Shown here: positions 48,146 through 55,961 of the stretch, piece by piece
Numbering within the stretch: position 1 is the stretch's first letter
How the letters are laid out: each line of letters starts with the position of its first letter
Source: Wenjunlia vitaminophila DSM 41686
GTDB lineage: Bacteria; Actinomycetota; Actinomycetes; Streptomycetales; Streptomycetaceae
Assembly: GCF_000380165.1 (NCBI RefSeq)
Contig: NZ_KB904635.1
Location: forward strand, 210,484 to 274,483
DNA: 64,000 nucleotides
Direction of reading: 5' to 3'
Notes under the pieces: generated by a model
Database searches by the model: none
What the model was told of the DNA's origin: nothing
Seen by the model: only the letters and a program-made list of their open reading frames with translations
Translations under genes and position numbers: made by a program

Positions 48146-49372
48146 TCAGCGCCCCTGGCCACCGAGGCCGGGCAGCAGCGAGCCGGCCGCGCCGCGCGGC
48201 AGACGCGGGCCGTGGTTCCCGATCTGCCCCGCCGTCATCGCCTGGCCCCGCGCCGTCGGGGCGGCGGGAGCCATCTGGCCCGCCGTGTTCCGCGTCATCG
48301 TGGCGTGGGCGGCTGCCTTGGCCCGTGCCACCTCCAGCTTGTGCCGCGCCAGGGCGACGCGGTTGTCCATGTCGTTCCGGGCCATCGGCGCCCTGGCGAC
48401 CGGGGCCTGGGCCGGGGAGGTCTGGGCCGCCGGCACCTGGACCGGTGCCTGGACCGGTGCCTGGACCGCCGGCACCTTCACCGGGTTCCTGGCGGCCGGG
48501 GTCTTGATGGCCGGGGTCTTGGCGGCCGGGGTCTTGGCCGCGGGCATCTGGACGGCGGGGGCCTGCGCAGCCGGAGCCGTGACGGCGGGCCTCTTGACGC
48601 TCGGGGTCGTCACGGTCGGGGTCTGGGCAGCCGGAGCCTGGGCACCCAGGTCGTCCCGGCCCGCCGGGGCCTGCACCGCCGGAGCCTGGGCAGCCGGGGG
48701 CCGGACGGCAGGCGCCTGGGCGGCGGGGGCCTGCGCAGCCGGAGCATCAACAGCGGGAGCCTGGGCGGCCGGGGGCCGGACGGTCGGGGTCTGGGCGGCC
48801 GGAGCCTGGGCGGCCAGGTCCTGGCGACCGGCTGGAGCCTGGGCCACCGGCCCCTCCGCCGCTCCCGGGACTCCCAGGTCGTTCCGTGCCGCGGGGGTCT
48901 TGGCCGCCGTGTCCGGGGCCTGACCGTCGAAGGCCGGAAGGGTGTGCACGTCCCTGGCTGCGGGCGCCGCCTCGGCCGGGTCCCCGGCCGGCAGGGTGTG
49001 CACCGACCCGACCGGGAGCACCTTGCCCCTGGCCGCCCCGTCCACCTTGCCCTTGCCCGTCCGGTTCACCTTGCTGGCCTTGGTCGCCTTGCCGGCCTTG
49101 CCCTTGCTCACCTTGTGTGAACGGCCCTGGGCCTGCCCCTTGGCGCTCGGCAGGCTGACCACCCTCGCCGAGCCGTCGTTGAGCGCCTGCTGGATGGCGG
49201 CCATCAACTCGGCCATGCCCGGTGAGGCCTGGGCCGTGTGGCGCGCGGGGACGGCGGCGACGGCCGGGTCCGCCGGCGTGGCGGCGCTGGCCACACCGGC
49301 GGACCCGGTGGCGACGGCGATGCCGAGCACGGCGGCACCGGCGGTCTTCAGCATGCGGGACGGCTTCATCAT
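48146..49372 (-). CDS. Secreted Ala/Pro-rich repeat protein
   Basis: A 408-residue protein with a signal peptide (MMKPSRMLKTAGAAVLGIAVATGSAGVASA), a short helical part (PGMAELMAAIQQALNDGSARVV), a Lys-rich stretch (SHKVSKGKAGKATKASK), and about 220 residues of AQAPA/AAQTPTV/KTPAA-type repeats. A less repetitive C-terminal segment follows (NRVALARHKLEVARAKAAAHA). It resembles proline-rich cell-wall-spanning proteins, but there is no sorting signal or anchoring domain that I can see. The start is ATG at 49372 with GAGGAG 8 bases upstream. The function is unknown. It may be part of the AfsQ/SigQ neighbourhood. Confidence 0.75.
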   Translation of the reverse strand: MMKPSRMLKTAGAAVLGIAVATGSAGVASAATPADPAVAAVPARHTAQASPGMAELMAAIQQALNDGSARVVSLPSAKGQAQGRSHKVSKGKAGKATKASKVNRTGKGKVDGAARGKVLPVGSVHTLPAGDPAEAAPAARDVHTLPAFDGQAPDTAAKTPAARNDLGVPGAAEGPVAQAPAGRQDLAAQAPAAQTPTVRPPAAQAPAVDAPAAQAPAAQAPAVRPPAAQAPAVQAPAGRDDLGAQAPAAQTPTVTTPSVKRPAVTAPAAQAPAVQMPAAKTPAAKTPAIKTPAARNPVKVPAVQAPVQAPVQVPAAQTSPAQAPVARAPMARNDMDNRVALARHKLEVARAKAAAHATMTRNTAGQMAPAAPTARGQAMTAGQIGNHGPRLPRGAAGSLLPGLGGQGR

Positions 49373-49464
49373 CCGTGGTACTCCTCGATGGTTCCGGCTC
49401 GGCAGGGCGTCACCAGGCCGTCCGGCTGGGTGCGCCGGCCGGGCACGGTTCCACCCGTCGTGAC

Positions 49465-49501
49465 TGCGCAACGTAGTCATCCAGCTACTCATTGCGCAAC
49501 G
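49465..49501 (-). promoter_or_regulatory. TGCGCAACG direct repeats, promoter of repeat protein
   Basis: Two copies of TGCGCAACG (49465-49473 and 49493-49501) lie 28 bases apart about 95-130 bases upstream of the secreted Ala/Pro-rich gene. Reading leftward, they supply TTGCGC and TACGTT with an 18-base spacer, a plausible promoter. The internal TGCGCA dyads could be operator half-sites. Confidence 0.5.
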
Positions 49502-49581
49502 ACGACGCGCGGGCGGCCACACCGACCGTCACGCCCTCCCGCCGCGGCCGCCCCTCCTCCGGAACCCCTGGCGGCCCGCGG

Positions 49582-50733
49582 TCAGCGGAACAACCACTCC
49601 GCCTTGAGCTCGGCGTACCCGGGCTTGATCACATCGTTGATCATCGCTAGACGTTCATCAAAAGGAATGAATGCCGACTTCATCGCATTGACGGTGAACC
49701 ACTGCATGTCATCGAGCGTGTAGTGGAACGTCCGTACCAGGTGCTCGAACTCGGCGCTCATGCTGGTGCCGCTCATCAACCGGTTGTCGGTGTTCACGGT
49801 GGCCCGGAAGTGCAGCCGGCGGAGCAGTCCGATGGGATGGTCGGCGTACGACGAGGCGGCGCCGGTCTGGAGGTTGGAGGTGGGGCACAACTCCAGCGGA
49901 ACCCGCTTGTCCCGGACGTACGCGGCGAGCCGGCCCAGCGTCACCCCCCCGTCCTCGGCGACCTTGATGTCATCGATGATCCGCACGCCGTGGCCCAGCC
50001 GGTCCGCACCGCACCACTGGAGCGCCTGCCAGATGGAGGGCAGTCCGAAGCCCTCCCCGGCGTGGATCGTGAAGTGGTTGTTCTCCCGCTTGAGGTACTC
50101 GAAGGCGTCGAGGTGGCGGGTGGGCGGGAACCCGGCCTCCGCGCCGGCGATGTCGAACCCGACGACCCCGACGTCCCGGTAGCGGTTGGCGAGTTCGGCG
50201 ATCTCCAGCGAGCGCGCGGCGTGCCGCATCGCGGTGAGCAGGGCGCCCACCCGGATGCGGTGGCCTCTGGCCCGCGCGGTTCTCTCCCCTTCCCGGAAGC
50301 CCTCGTTGACCGCCTCGACCACCTCCTCCAGGGTGAGGCCGCCGTTCAGGTGCTGCTCGGGGGCGTAGCGGACCTCGGCGTAGACGACGCCGTCGGCCGC
50401 GAGGTCCTCGGCGCACTCGGCCGCGACCCGCACCAGGGACTCTCGGGTCTGCATCACCCCGCAGGTGTGCGAGAAGGTCTCCAGGTACCGCTCGAGCGAC
50501 CCGGAGTCGGCGGCCTCCCGGAACCACTCCCCGAGCCGCTCGGGATCGGTCTCCGGCAGCGCCTGGTAGCCGTTGGCCGGGGCCAGTTCCACGATGGTGG
50601 CGGGCCGCAGGCCACCGTCGAGGTGGTCGTGGAGCAACACCTTGGGGGCCCGGCGGACCTGCTCCGGGGTGGGCTTGGTGCGGGGGCCCTCGGCCGGGGC
50701 GCTGGACGTGGTGGTGGAGTCATGGCTCTGCAT
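49582..50733 (-). CDS. add: Adenosine deaminase
   Basis: Converts (deoxy)adenosine to (deoxy)inosine for purine salvage. The 383 residues form the metal-dependent TIM barrel: LLHDHLDGG supplies the first two zinc-binding His residues, TIHAGEGFG the third His and the catalytic Glu, RLGHGVRI the catalytic His, and [10 protein letters not shown] the last Asp. The last motif reads TDN where many others have TDDP, which I recall as the actinobacterial form. I chose ATG at 50733. There is no ribosome-binding site, and TACGTT six bases before it suggests a leaderless transcript. The product goes to purine nucleoside phosphorylase at 23.7 kb. Confidence 0.95.
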   Translation of the reverse strand: MQSHDSTTTSSAPAEGPRTKPTPEQVRRAPKVLLHDHLDGGLRPATIVELAPANGYQALPETDPERLGEWFREAADSGSLERYLETFSHTCGVMQTRESLVRVAAECAEDLAADGVVYAEVRYAPEQHLNGGLTLEEVVEAVNEGFREGERTARARGHRIRVGALLTAMRHAARSLEIAELANRYRDVGVVGFDIAGAEAGFPPTRHLDAFEYLKRENNHFTIHAGEGFGLPSIWQALQWCGADRLGHGVRIIDDIKVAEDGGVTLGRLAAYVRDKRVPLELCPTSNLQTGAASSYADHPIGLLRRLHFRATVNTDNRLMSGTSMSAEFEHLVRTFHYTLDDMQWFTVNAMKSAFIPFDERLAMINDVIKPGYAELKAEWLFR

Positions 50734-50741
50734 TGTTGAAA

Positions 50742-50761
50742 CGTAGTACCTACGCGCGTAG
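50742..50761 (-). promoter_or_regulatory. CTACGCGCGTAG operator of add
   Basis: A perfect palindrome CTACGCGCGTAG lies at 50750-50761, overlapped by a second dyad CGTAG-TAC-CTACG at 50742-50754. Together they cover the region between the -35 and the -10 (TACGTT) of a likely leaderless add promoter. The same palindrome controls the purine nucleoside phosphorylase promoter. Confidence 0.75.
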
Positions 50762-50831
50762 CACACATCCGCAACGCCTCCATCACCCCGGAAAACGGGG
50801 CCCGGCCCCCGGTCCCCGACCCGCGCGCCGG

Positions 50832-50877
50832 GGCGGGGGCCGTAGACCGGGGGCCGGGGGCCGTAGACCGGGGGCCA
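50832..50877. repeat. Tandem G-rich direct repeat downstream of phzF-like gene
   Basis: The unit gggggccgtagaccgggggcc occurs twice in tandem, followed by a ccagcagg doublet. Together with the C-rich stretch at 50800-50815 it can fold into a large hairpin. It sits between the add promoter and the stop of the leftward PhzF-like gene, so it may act as a terminator. Confidence 0.6.
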
Positions 50878-50897
50878 GCAGGCCAGCAGGCCGACGA

Positions 50898-51794
50898 CTA
50901 CTCCGGGATGCGGACCGCCGTTCCGGTCACCCGCACGCGCGGGTCACCGGGGCGCAGCTCGACCGTCAGCTCGCCGGGACGCCCCATGTCGTGCCCCTGG
51001 TGCAGGGTGAGGCGGGCGTCGGGGCGAACGAGGCCCAACTCGCGCAGGTAGCCCCCGAGGGCCGCGGCAGCGGCGCCGGTGGCCGGGTCCTCCACGACCC
51101 CACCCACCGGGAACGGGTCCCGGACGTGGAAGACGGTCTCCGACTCCCGCCAGACCAGTTGGAGCGTGGTCAGGTCGAGCCAGGCCATCAACGCGGCCAA
51201 CCGGTCGAAGTCGTAGTCGAGGTCGGCCAGCCGGTCCCGGGTGGCCGCGGCGACCACCAGGTGGCGGGCGCCTGCGTAGGCGATGCGCGGCGGCAGGGCG
51301 CCGTCCAGCTCCGCGGGGGACCAGCGCAGGGCGGCGAGCGCCTCGGCCAGCTCCGGCGCGCCGACCTCCTCGGTGTGCGGCTCGACGCTGGTCAGCGTCG
51401 CCCGCAGGGAGCCGTCCTGGGCGACCACCGACACCGGCACCGTGCCCACCGGTGTGGCGAAGAGGAACTCCCCGGGTCCTGAGCGGTCGGCCAGCGCGAC
51501 CGCGGACGCCACGGTGGCGTGTCCGCAGAACGACACCTCGGCCTTCGGGCTGAAGTACCGGACGGTGAAGGTCCGTCCGGCCACTCCGGCGCCGTCCGCA
51601 CCCTCGGGCCGCGCGGTCAGGAAGGCCGTCTCCGAATAGCCGACGCGGGACGCGACGGCGAGCATCGCGTCGTCGTCGAGCCCCGTCGCGTCGAGCACCA
51701 CACCGGCCGGGTTGCCGCCGGCCGGGTCGCCGGTGAAGGCCGCGTAGCGCAGCACCGTGGGAGGGGACGCCGACGGGTCTTGGTTCGCAGTCAT
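50898..51794 (-). CDS. PhzF-family epimerase/isomerase
   Basis: A 298-residue PhzF-type protein with two diaminopimelate-epimerase-like halves: GGNPAGVV, the catalytic Glu in [17 protein letters not shown] in the first half, and [16 protein letters not shown] in the second. PhzF itself isomerises an intermediate in phenazine synthesis, but most homologues, with no other phenazine genes nearby as here, have unknown substrates. The start is ATG at 51794 with a weak ribosome-binding site. Upstream lies a TnpB remnant. Confidence 0.88.
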   Translation of the reverse strand: MTANQDPSASPPTVLRYAAFTGDPAGGNPAGVVLDATGLDDDAMLAVASRVGYSETAFLTARPEGADGAGVAGRTFTVRYFSPKAEVSFCGHATVASAVALADRSGPGEFLFATPVGTVPVSVVAQDGSLRATLTSVEPHTEEVGAPELAEALAALRWSPAELDGALPPRIAYAGARHLVVAAATRDRLADLDYDFDRLAALMAWLDLTTLQLVWRESETVFHVRDPFPVGGVVEDPATGAAAAALGGYLRELGLVRPDARLTLHQGHDMGRPGELTVELRPGDPRVRVTGTAVRIPE

Positions 51795-52008
51795 GGTTGA
51801 TTCTCATTCGGCGGCGGGCCAGGGGGAAGGTGCACCCGATGTGGGCTCGGCCATGACGCCTGACGGGGGCCCCGCCGAGTGGCTGTCCTGCGGAGGTGGG
51901 CGACGGCCGGGGCCTCGCGACCCGGGATTCACCCTGCCGTCCGCACCTGGGAGAGTGCTGCCTTGACTGCTCCTCCGCCTGGGGGCGGGGCTTTCCTGGC
52001 TCGGGCTG

Positions 52009-52033
52009 CCTCCCGGAGCGGCGCTCCGGGAGG
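52009..52033. other. 11-bp hairpin downstream of TnpB remnant
   Basis: A perfect 11-base stem (52009-52019 with 52023-52033) and a 3-base loop lie about 40 bases past the recognisable end of the tnpB remnant. Subterminal hairpins and the guide RNA scaffold of IS200/IS605 elements occur at this place, so it may be what remains of the element's right end. It could also be a simple terminator. Confidence 0.45.
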
Positions 52034-52059
52034 TCTCGTTCCCTGGGCACCAGCCGGGG

Positions 52060-52240
52060 TGGGACCAGCCCGGGCGAGCGTCGTGCGGGGTTCTTGTCCC
52101 TGGGGGACACGGTTCCGCAGGTGGCGCAGGTGTGGGTGCGTTCCGAAAGAGGTAGGCGTGCTTGGTCCTCGCTCCGCACGACGCGCGGCCCTTGGTGGTG
52201 TGCGCGGGGTGCCCGAGCCGGCGGGCGGGGCGGCGGCGGG
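52060..52240 (-). pseudogene. TnpB (IS200/IS605) C-terminal remnant
   Basis: Leftward translation gives TTKGRASCGARTK in one frame and ARLPLSERTHTCATCGTVSPRDKN in the next. Together they read like the C-terminal zinc ribbon of a TnpB/OrfB protein (CxxC pair, LSER(T) segment, then RDxN with the last catalytic Asp). A frameshift separates the pieces, one Cys of the first pair is missing, and the upstream 300 codons are absent, so it is a decayed fragment. No TnpA transposase and no left end are visible. Confidence 0.6.
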
Positions 52241-52297
52241 CCGTCATCCGCGTACCCCCCACTGCCTGCCGCGGTGCCGCCACGGCATCATTCCAGC

Positions 52298-52456
52298 ATG
52301 GACGACGAGAAGCGGATCTCTCCCCGCCTGCCAACGGACCTCCATGCACGCCTCGTCGGGGCAGCCGGTACCGACCGGCGGTCCCCCAACTCCGGGATCC
52401 TCCACCTGCTCGAGGTCGCACTCGGCCCGACGGGTGGGGACGACCCGTCGCCCTGA
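52298..52456 (+). CDS. Small ribbon-helix-helix (Arc-like) protein
   Basis: A 52-residue protein: KRISPRLPTDLHARLVGAAGTDRRSPNSGILHLLEVALGP fits the ribbon-helix-helix fold of Arc/MetJ-type DNA-binding proteins (beta strand, helix, NSxILHLLE helix). Many streptomycetes carry similar orphan proteins annotated as Arc-family or antitoxin-like. There is no adjacent toxin gene that I can see. The start is ATG at 52298 with no clear ribosome-binding site. The Pro in the beta strand is unusual and the gene may be decaying. Confidence 0.6.
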   Translation: MDDEKRISPRLPTDLHARLVGAAGTDRRSPNSGILHLLEVALGPTGGDDPSP

Positions 52457-52665
52457 CGGCGATCGGCCGTTCCCCGCCCTGCTCCGCAAGGGTCCGATTC
52501 CTCCCCGGCCTCGAGGCCGGGACGTCCCCGGAGGAACCCGGTGACTCCACCCGCACCTGGACGCGCGGGCTCCCCGCGCCGGTGGCCGGGCCCGTGCGCA
52601 GGCAACCGGCGACTCGATTCCCCCACCAGCCGAAGCTGGCGCCGCTGCCCCGGAAAGAAGGACTG

Positions 52666-53418
52666 ATGGGATCCGACACGCTACCCACGCGAGGGGCACG
52701 GCTGGGCAGACCCGTCGGCGGTGCCCCGGCCGGCACCGTGCGCGGTGCCGTTCTCCTGCTGCCCGGCGGTGAGGTGATGGGCACCCGCAGGCCCACCGGG
52801 CTGGCCGCGGCGGCGCTGTGGCCGCTGGGCCGGTACCTGGCCCGGGCGGGCAGGAAGGAGGGGCTGGTCGGGCACATCGTGCACTACCGGCACAGCGGCT
52901 GGAACGGGGACAGCGCCCACCCGGCGCAGGACGCGGCGTGGGCCGTGGAGGAGGTCGTGCGGCGCTACGGCGACGTTCCCGTCTGCCTGGTGGGCATGGC
53001 GATGGGCGCGCGGGCCGCGCTGCGGGTGGCCGGGCACGAGGCGGTCGTCTCGGTGGTGGCGCTCGCGCCGTGGCTGCCGGTGGTCCCGGACCCCGATCCG
53101 GTCAGGCAGCTTGCCGGCCGCAAGGTGCTGATCGCCCACGGCACCAGGGACGCCGAGGCCGACCCCGAGCTCTCCTACCGCTTCGCCCAGCGGGTGAAGA
53201 AGGTGAACCCGGACATCTGCCGGTTCGAGGTGCACTCCGACGGTCACACGCTCTATCAGCACCGGCCCGAGATCTTCGCGTTGACCTCGGACTTCCTCCT
53301 GGGCACGCTCTTCGCCCAGCGGCTGTCCCGGCCGGTGGCGGACGCGCTGGCCGCGCCTCCGCCGCTGGGTCTGAGGATGCCGCTCGCCTCCGGCTTCGGG
53401 CGCAGTCTGCGCCCCTGA
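52666..53418 (+). CDS. Alpha/beta hydrolase-fold protein without nucleophile
   Basis: A 250-residue dienelactone-hydrolase-like protein: GTVRGAVLLLPGGEVMGTRRP, an HSGWNGDSAHPAQDAAWAVEEV cap, VALAPWLP, VLIAHGTRDAEADPE with the acid residue and EVHSDGHTLYQHR with the catalytic His. At the nucleophile elbow the sequence is VGMAMGARAAL, so the position that normally holds Ser or Asp is Ala. The protein is therefore either inactive as a hydrolase or works without that residue. ATG at 52666 has AAGGA upstream. It is an isolated gene. Confidence 0.82.
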   Translation: MGSDTLPTRGARLGRPVGGAPAGTVRGAVLLLPGGEVMGTRRPTGLAAAALWPLGRYLARAGRKEGLVGHIVHYRHSGWNGDSAHPAQDAAWAVEEVVRRYGDVPVCLVGMAMGARAALRVAGHEAVVSVVALAPWLPVVPDPDPVRQLAGRKVLIAHGTRDAEADPELSYRFAQRVKKVNPDICRFEVHSDGHTLYQHRPEIFALTSDFLLGTLFAQRLSRPVADALAAPPPLGLRMPLASGFGRSLRP

Positions 53419-53421
53419 AAG

Positions 53422-53475
53422 CGTCCGCCTGGACGCGTCCGCCCGGACGCGTCCGTCTGAACGGTCCGCCTGGCG
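53422..53475. repeat. 14-bp palindromic tandem repeats between convergent genes
   Basis: Three to four copies of a 14-base unit (cgtccgcctggacg and variants) occur in tandem. Each unit is itself a short hairpin, and adjacent units can pair alternatively. They lie between the hydrolase stop and the LysR stop and probably terminate both transcripts. Confidence 0.65.
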
Positions 53476-53526
53476 ACCGGTGGAACGCCCGGACCCGGCT
53501 GGGCCCGCCCCGGCCGAACCGTGTCG

Positions 53527-54483
53527 TCACCGCGCCGGTGGCGGTTCCGGTTCCCCGGGCAGCAGGCTTCCGCGACGGGCCAGCAGGAACCGCTTGAACG
53601 TCGCGACCGGAGGGGTGTCCGGCTGCCCCTCCCGCCAGGCGAGTCCGATCTGCCGCACCGCTCGGGGCGCGGTGACGGCGAGTTCCACCACGTTCGGCCG
53701 GGGCAGGACCGGCGGTGGCAGCAGGGCGACCCCGAGGCCCACCGCCACCAGGCCGCGCAGGGTCTCGGTCTCCTCCCCCTCGAACGCGATCCGGGGGGCG
53801 AAGCCGGCGTTGGCGCAGAGTTCGTCGGTGATCCGCCGCAGTCCGTAGCCGGTCTCCAGCACCACGAACGGGTCCTTCGCCACCTCTGCCAGCCGTACCC
53901 GCCGCCGTCCGGCGAGCCGGTGGCCGGCCGGGACCACCAGGTTCAACCGCTGTTCGTCCAGGCGTCGCACCGCCACCCTGGGGTCCTGCGGCAGCGGGGA
54001 GATCAGGCACAGGTCGAGGCCGCCCGCCAGCAGCCTGGCCACCATCGCGGCACCGTGGTCCTGCACCAACTGGAAGCGGATGCGGGGATTGGCCGCACGG
54101 AAGTCGTGGAGCAGCCCCGGCACCGTCTCGGGGCCGAGGGTGTGCAGGAAGCCGAACGACACCAGCCCGGTGGCCGGGTCGGCGTCCGCACGCAGGGCCT
54201 CCGCACCCCGCTCCACCTCGGCCAGCGCGCGTTCCGCCGAGGCCAGCAGCTCGCGGCCGGCCCGGGTGAGGCTCACCGCACGGCCGTGCCTGGCCAGCAA
54301 CGCCACCCCCAGCTCGGCCTCCAGACGGGCGATGGAGCGGCTGAGGGTGGGCTGGGGCATGCCGAGCAGCGCGGCGGCCCGGGAGACGTGCTCGGTGCGG
54401 GCGACGGCGACGAACTGGGCGAGTTGGGGGGCGAGGACCGTCGCCCACGAGCCGGACGCCAGTTCCACGGGTGTGGTGTGCAT
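53527..54483 (-). CDS. LysR-family transcriptional regulator
   Basis: A 318-residue LysR regulator. The N-terminal winged helix covers about residues 12-70 (QLAQFVAVARTEHVSRAAALLGMPQPTLSRSIARLEAELGVALLARHGRAV), and the periplasmic-binding-like effector domain follows to the end. ATG at 54483 has GAGGGAG 5 bases upstream. It is divergent from the MFS gene, with an 18-base palindrome in between, the classic layout in which a LysR protein controls a neighbouring exporter. The effector is unknown. Confidence 0.92.
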   Translation of the reverse strand: MHTTPVELASGSWATVLAPQLAQFVAVARTEHVSRAAALLGMPQPTLSRSIARLEAELGVALLARHGRAVSLTRAGRELLASAERALAEVERGAEALRADADPATGLVSFGFLHTLGPETVPGLLHDFRAANPRIRFQLVQDHGAAMVARLLAGGLDLCLISPLPQDPRVAVRRLDEQRLNLVVPAGHRLAGRRRVRLAEVAKDPFVVLETGYGLRRITDELCANAGFAPRIAFEGEETETLRGLVAVGLGVALLPPPVLPRPNVVELAVTAPRAVRQIGLAWREGQPDTPPVATFKRFLLARRGSLLPGEPEPPPAR

Positions 54484-54529
54484 GACTTCTCCCTCGGATC
54501 GACGCGCGGTGACCGCCCCTGACGAGCAC

Positions 54530-54547
54530 TCATGCATTAATGCATGA
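54530..54547. promoter_or_regulatory. 18-bp palindrome, LysR operator
   Basis: A perfect palindrome TCATGCATTAATGCATGA lies 47 bases before the LysR start and 56 bases before the MFS start. It is the only long A/T-rich dyad in this GC-rich neighbourhood and is very likely the LysR recognition site. Confidence 0.8.
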
Positions 54548-54602
54548 ATCACTGGTCAATGGTGGATTGGACCGCATCAATCGGCGCACCTACCGTCGAG
54601 GC

Positions 54603-55955
54603 ATGCCCAGTGACAGTACTGGGGCGCCCGTCACGACGGGCGCCCCCACCTCGTCGTTCCCGCGCACCTCGTCCCCGGTGTCCACCACCACCGCGGCGCC
54701 GGCGGTCCGCCGGGCGGCTGCTCCCGCCGCCACCCCGGCGCCCCCGAAGGACGGGCACCTTCCCGGCAGCCGCGGCTACCGCCGGGCCAACCTGGCGCTG
54801 TTCGCCGCGGGCGTCGCCACGTTCGCCCTGGTGTACGCGACGCAGGCCCTGCTCCCCGCGATCTCCGCGGACCTCGGGGTGTCCCCCGGCCGGGCCAGCC
54901 TGACCGTCTCCGCCACCACCACCGGCCTGGCGGTCGCGGTGCTGCCGCTGAGCGCCCTGTCCGAACGGTGGGGCAGGACCAGGGTGATGACGGCGTCGGT
55001 GTTCACCGCGGCGGTGCTGGCCCTGCTGGTGCCGTTCGCTCCCGACCTGACGAGCCTGGTCGTCCTGCGGGCCGTGCAGGGGATGGCGCTGGCCGGGCTC
55101 CCGGCGACCGCCCTGGCCTACCTCGCCGAGGAACTGCACCCGCGGGCGATCACCGCCGCCGTCGGACTCCACGTCGCCGGGAACAGCGTCGGCGGGATGA
55201 GCTCGAGGATCATCACCGGGACCGTCTGCGAGGGCTACGGCTGGCGTGCCGCGGTCGCGGTCGTCGGGGTGCTGTCCCTGCTGTGCGCGGTCGCGTTCCG
55301 CCTGCTCATCCCCCCGGCCGCCCGGTTCCAGCCGGCGCCGGTGCACCCCCGGGCCGTGTGGGACACCGTGCGGGGGCACCTCGCCAACCCGCTGCTGACC
55401 CGCCTGTACGCGATCGGGCTGCTGCTGATGACGGTCTTCGGCGGGGTCTACACGGTGCTCGGCTACCGGCTGCTCGCCGAACCGTTCGGCCTGCCGGAGA
55501 GCGTGGCGGGCCTGGTGTTCCTGGTCTACCTGGTCGGCACGGCCAGCTCGGCCGCGGCGGGGCGCCTGGCCGGCCGGCTGGGGCGCCGCGGCGCCCTCTA
55601 CACCGGCATCCTGACCGCCGCCGCCGGGCTGCTGCTCAGCGTCACCGACCACCTCGCCGCGGTGCTACTCGGCCTGGTGCTGATCACGGCGGGGTTCTTC
55701 ACCGCGCACACCGTCGCCTCCTCCTCGGTGAGCCGGGCCGTGGTCCGCGGCCGGGCCCAGGCCACGGCGTTGTACCTGACGGCCTACTACGTGGGCAACG
55801 GCATCGGCGGCACCCTGGGCGCCTCCACCTACCACGCCGCCGGCTGGAGCGGCACGGTCGCCATGGGCCTGACGGCGCTGACCGGGGCGGCGGGGATCAC
55901 CCTCTACGCCACCCGCCGGGCGGTGGCGGCCCAACGGGTGGCCAGGACGGCCTGA
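54603..55955 (+). CDS. MFS transporter (YnfM-like)
   Basis: A 450-residue major facilitator with 12 predicted transmembrane helices after a 55-residue Ser/Thr/Pro-rich cytoplasmic lead. The MFS signature after helix 2 is LSERWGRTRVM. It has the layout of the DHA1/YnfM-type drug or sugar efflux proteins that pair with a divergent LysR gene, as here. The start is ATG at 54603 without a good ribosome-binding site (GAGG is too close), so it may be leaderless or start further in. The substrate is unknown. It is convergent with the Uma2 gene with only 6 bases between. Confidence 0.9.
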   Translation: MPSDSTGAPVTTGAPTSSFPRTSSPVSTTTAAPAVRRAAAPAATPAPPKDGHLPGSRGYRRANLALFAAGVATFALVYATQALLPAISADLGVSPGRASLTVSATTTGLAVAVLPLSALSERWGRTRVMTASVFTAAVLALLVPFAPDLTSLVVLRAVQGMALAGLPATALAYLAEELHPRAITAAVGLHVAGNSVGGMSSRIITGTVCEGYGWRAAVAVVGVLSLLCAVAFRLLIPPAARFQPAPVHPRAVWDTVRGHLANPLLTRLYAIGLLLMTVFGGVYTVLGYRLLAEPFGLPESVAGLVFLVYLVGTASSAAAGRLAGRLGRRGALYTGILTAAAGLLLSVTDHLAAVLLGLVLITAGFFTAHTVASSSVSRAVVRGRAQATALYLTAYYVGNGIGGTLGASTYHAAGWSGTVAMGLTALTGAAGITLYATRRAVAAQRVARTA

Positions 55956-55961
55956 GGGCGG

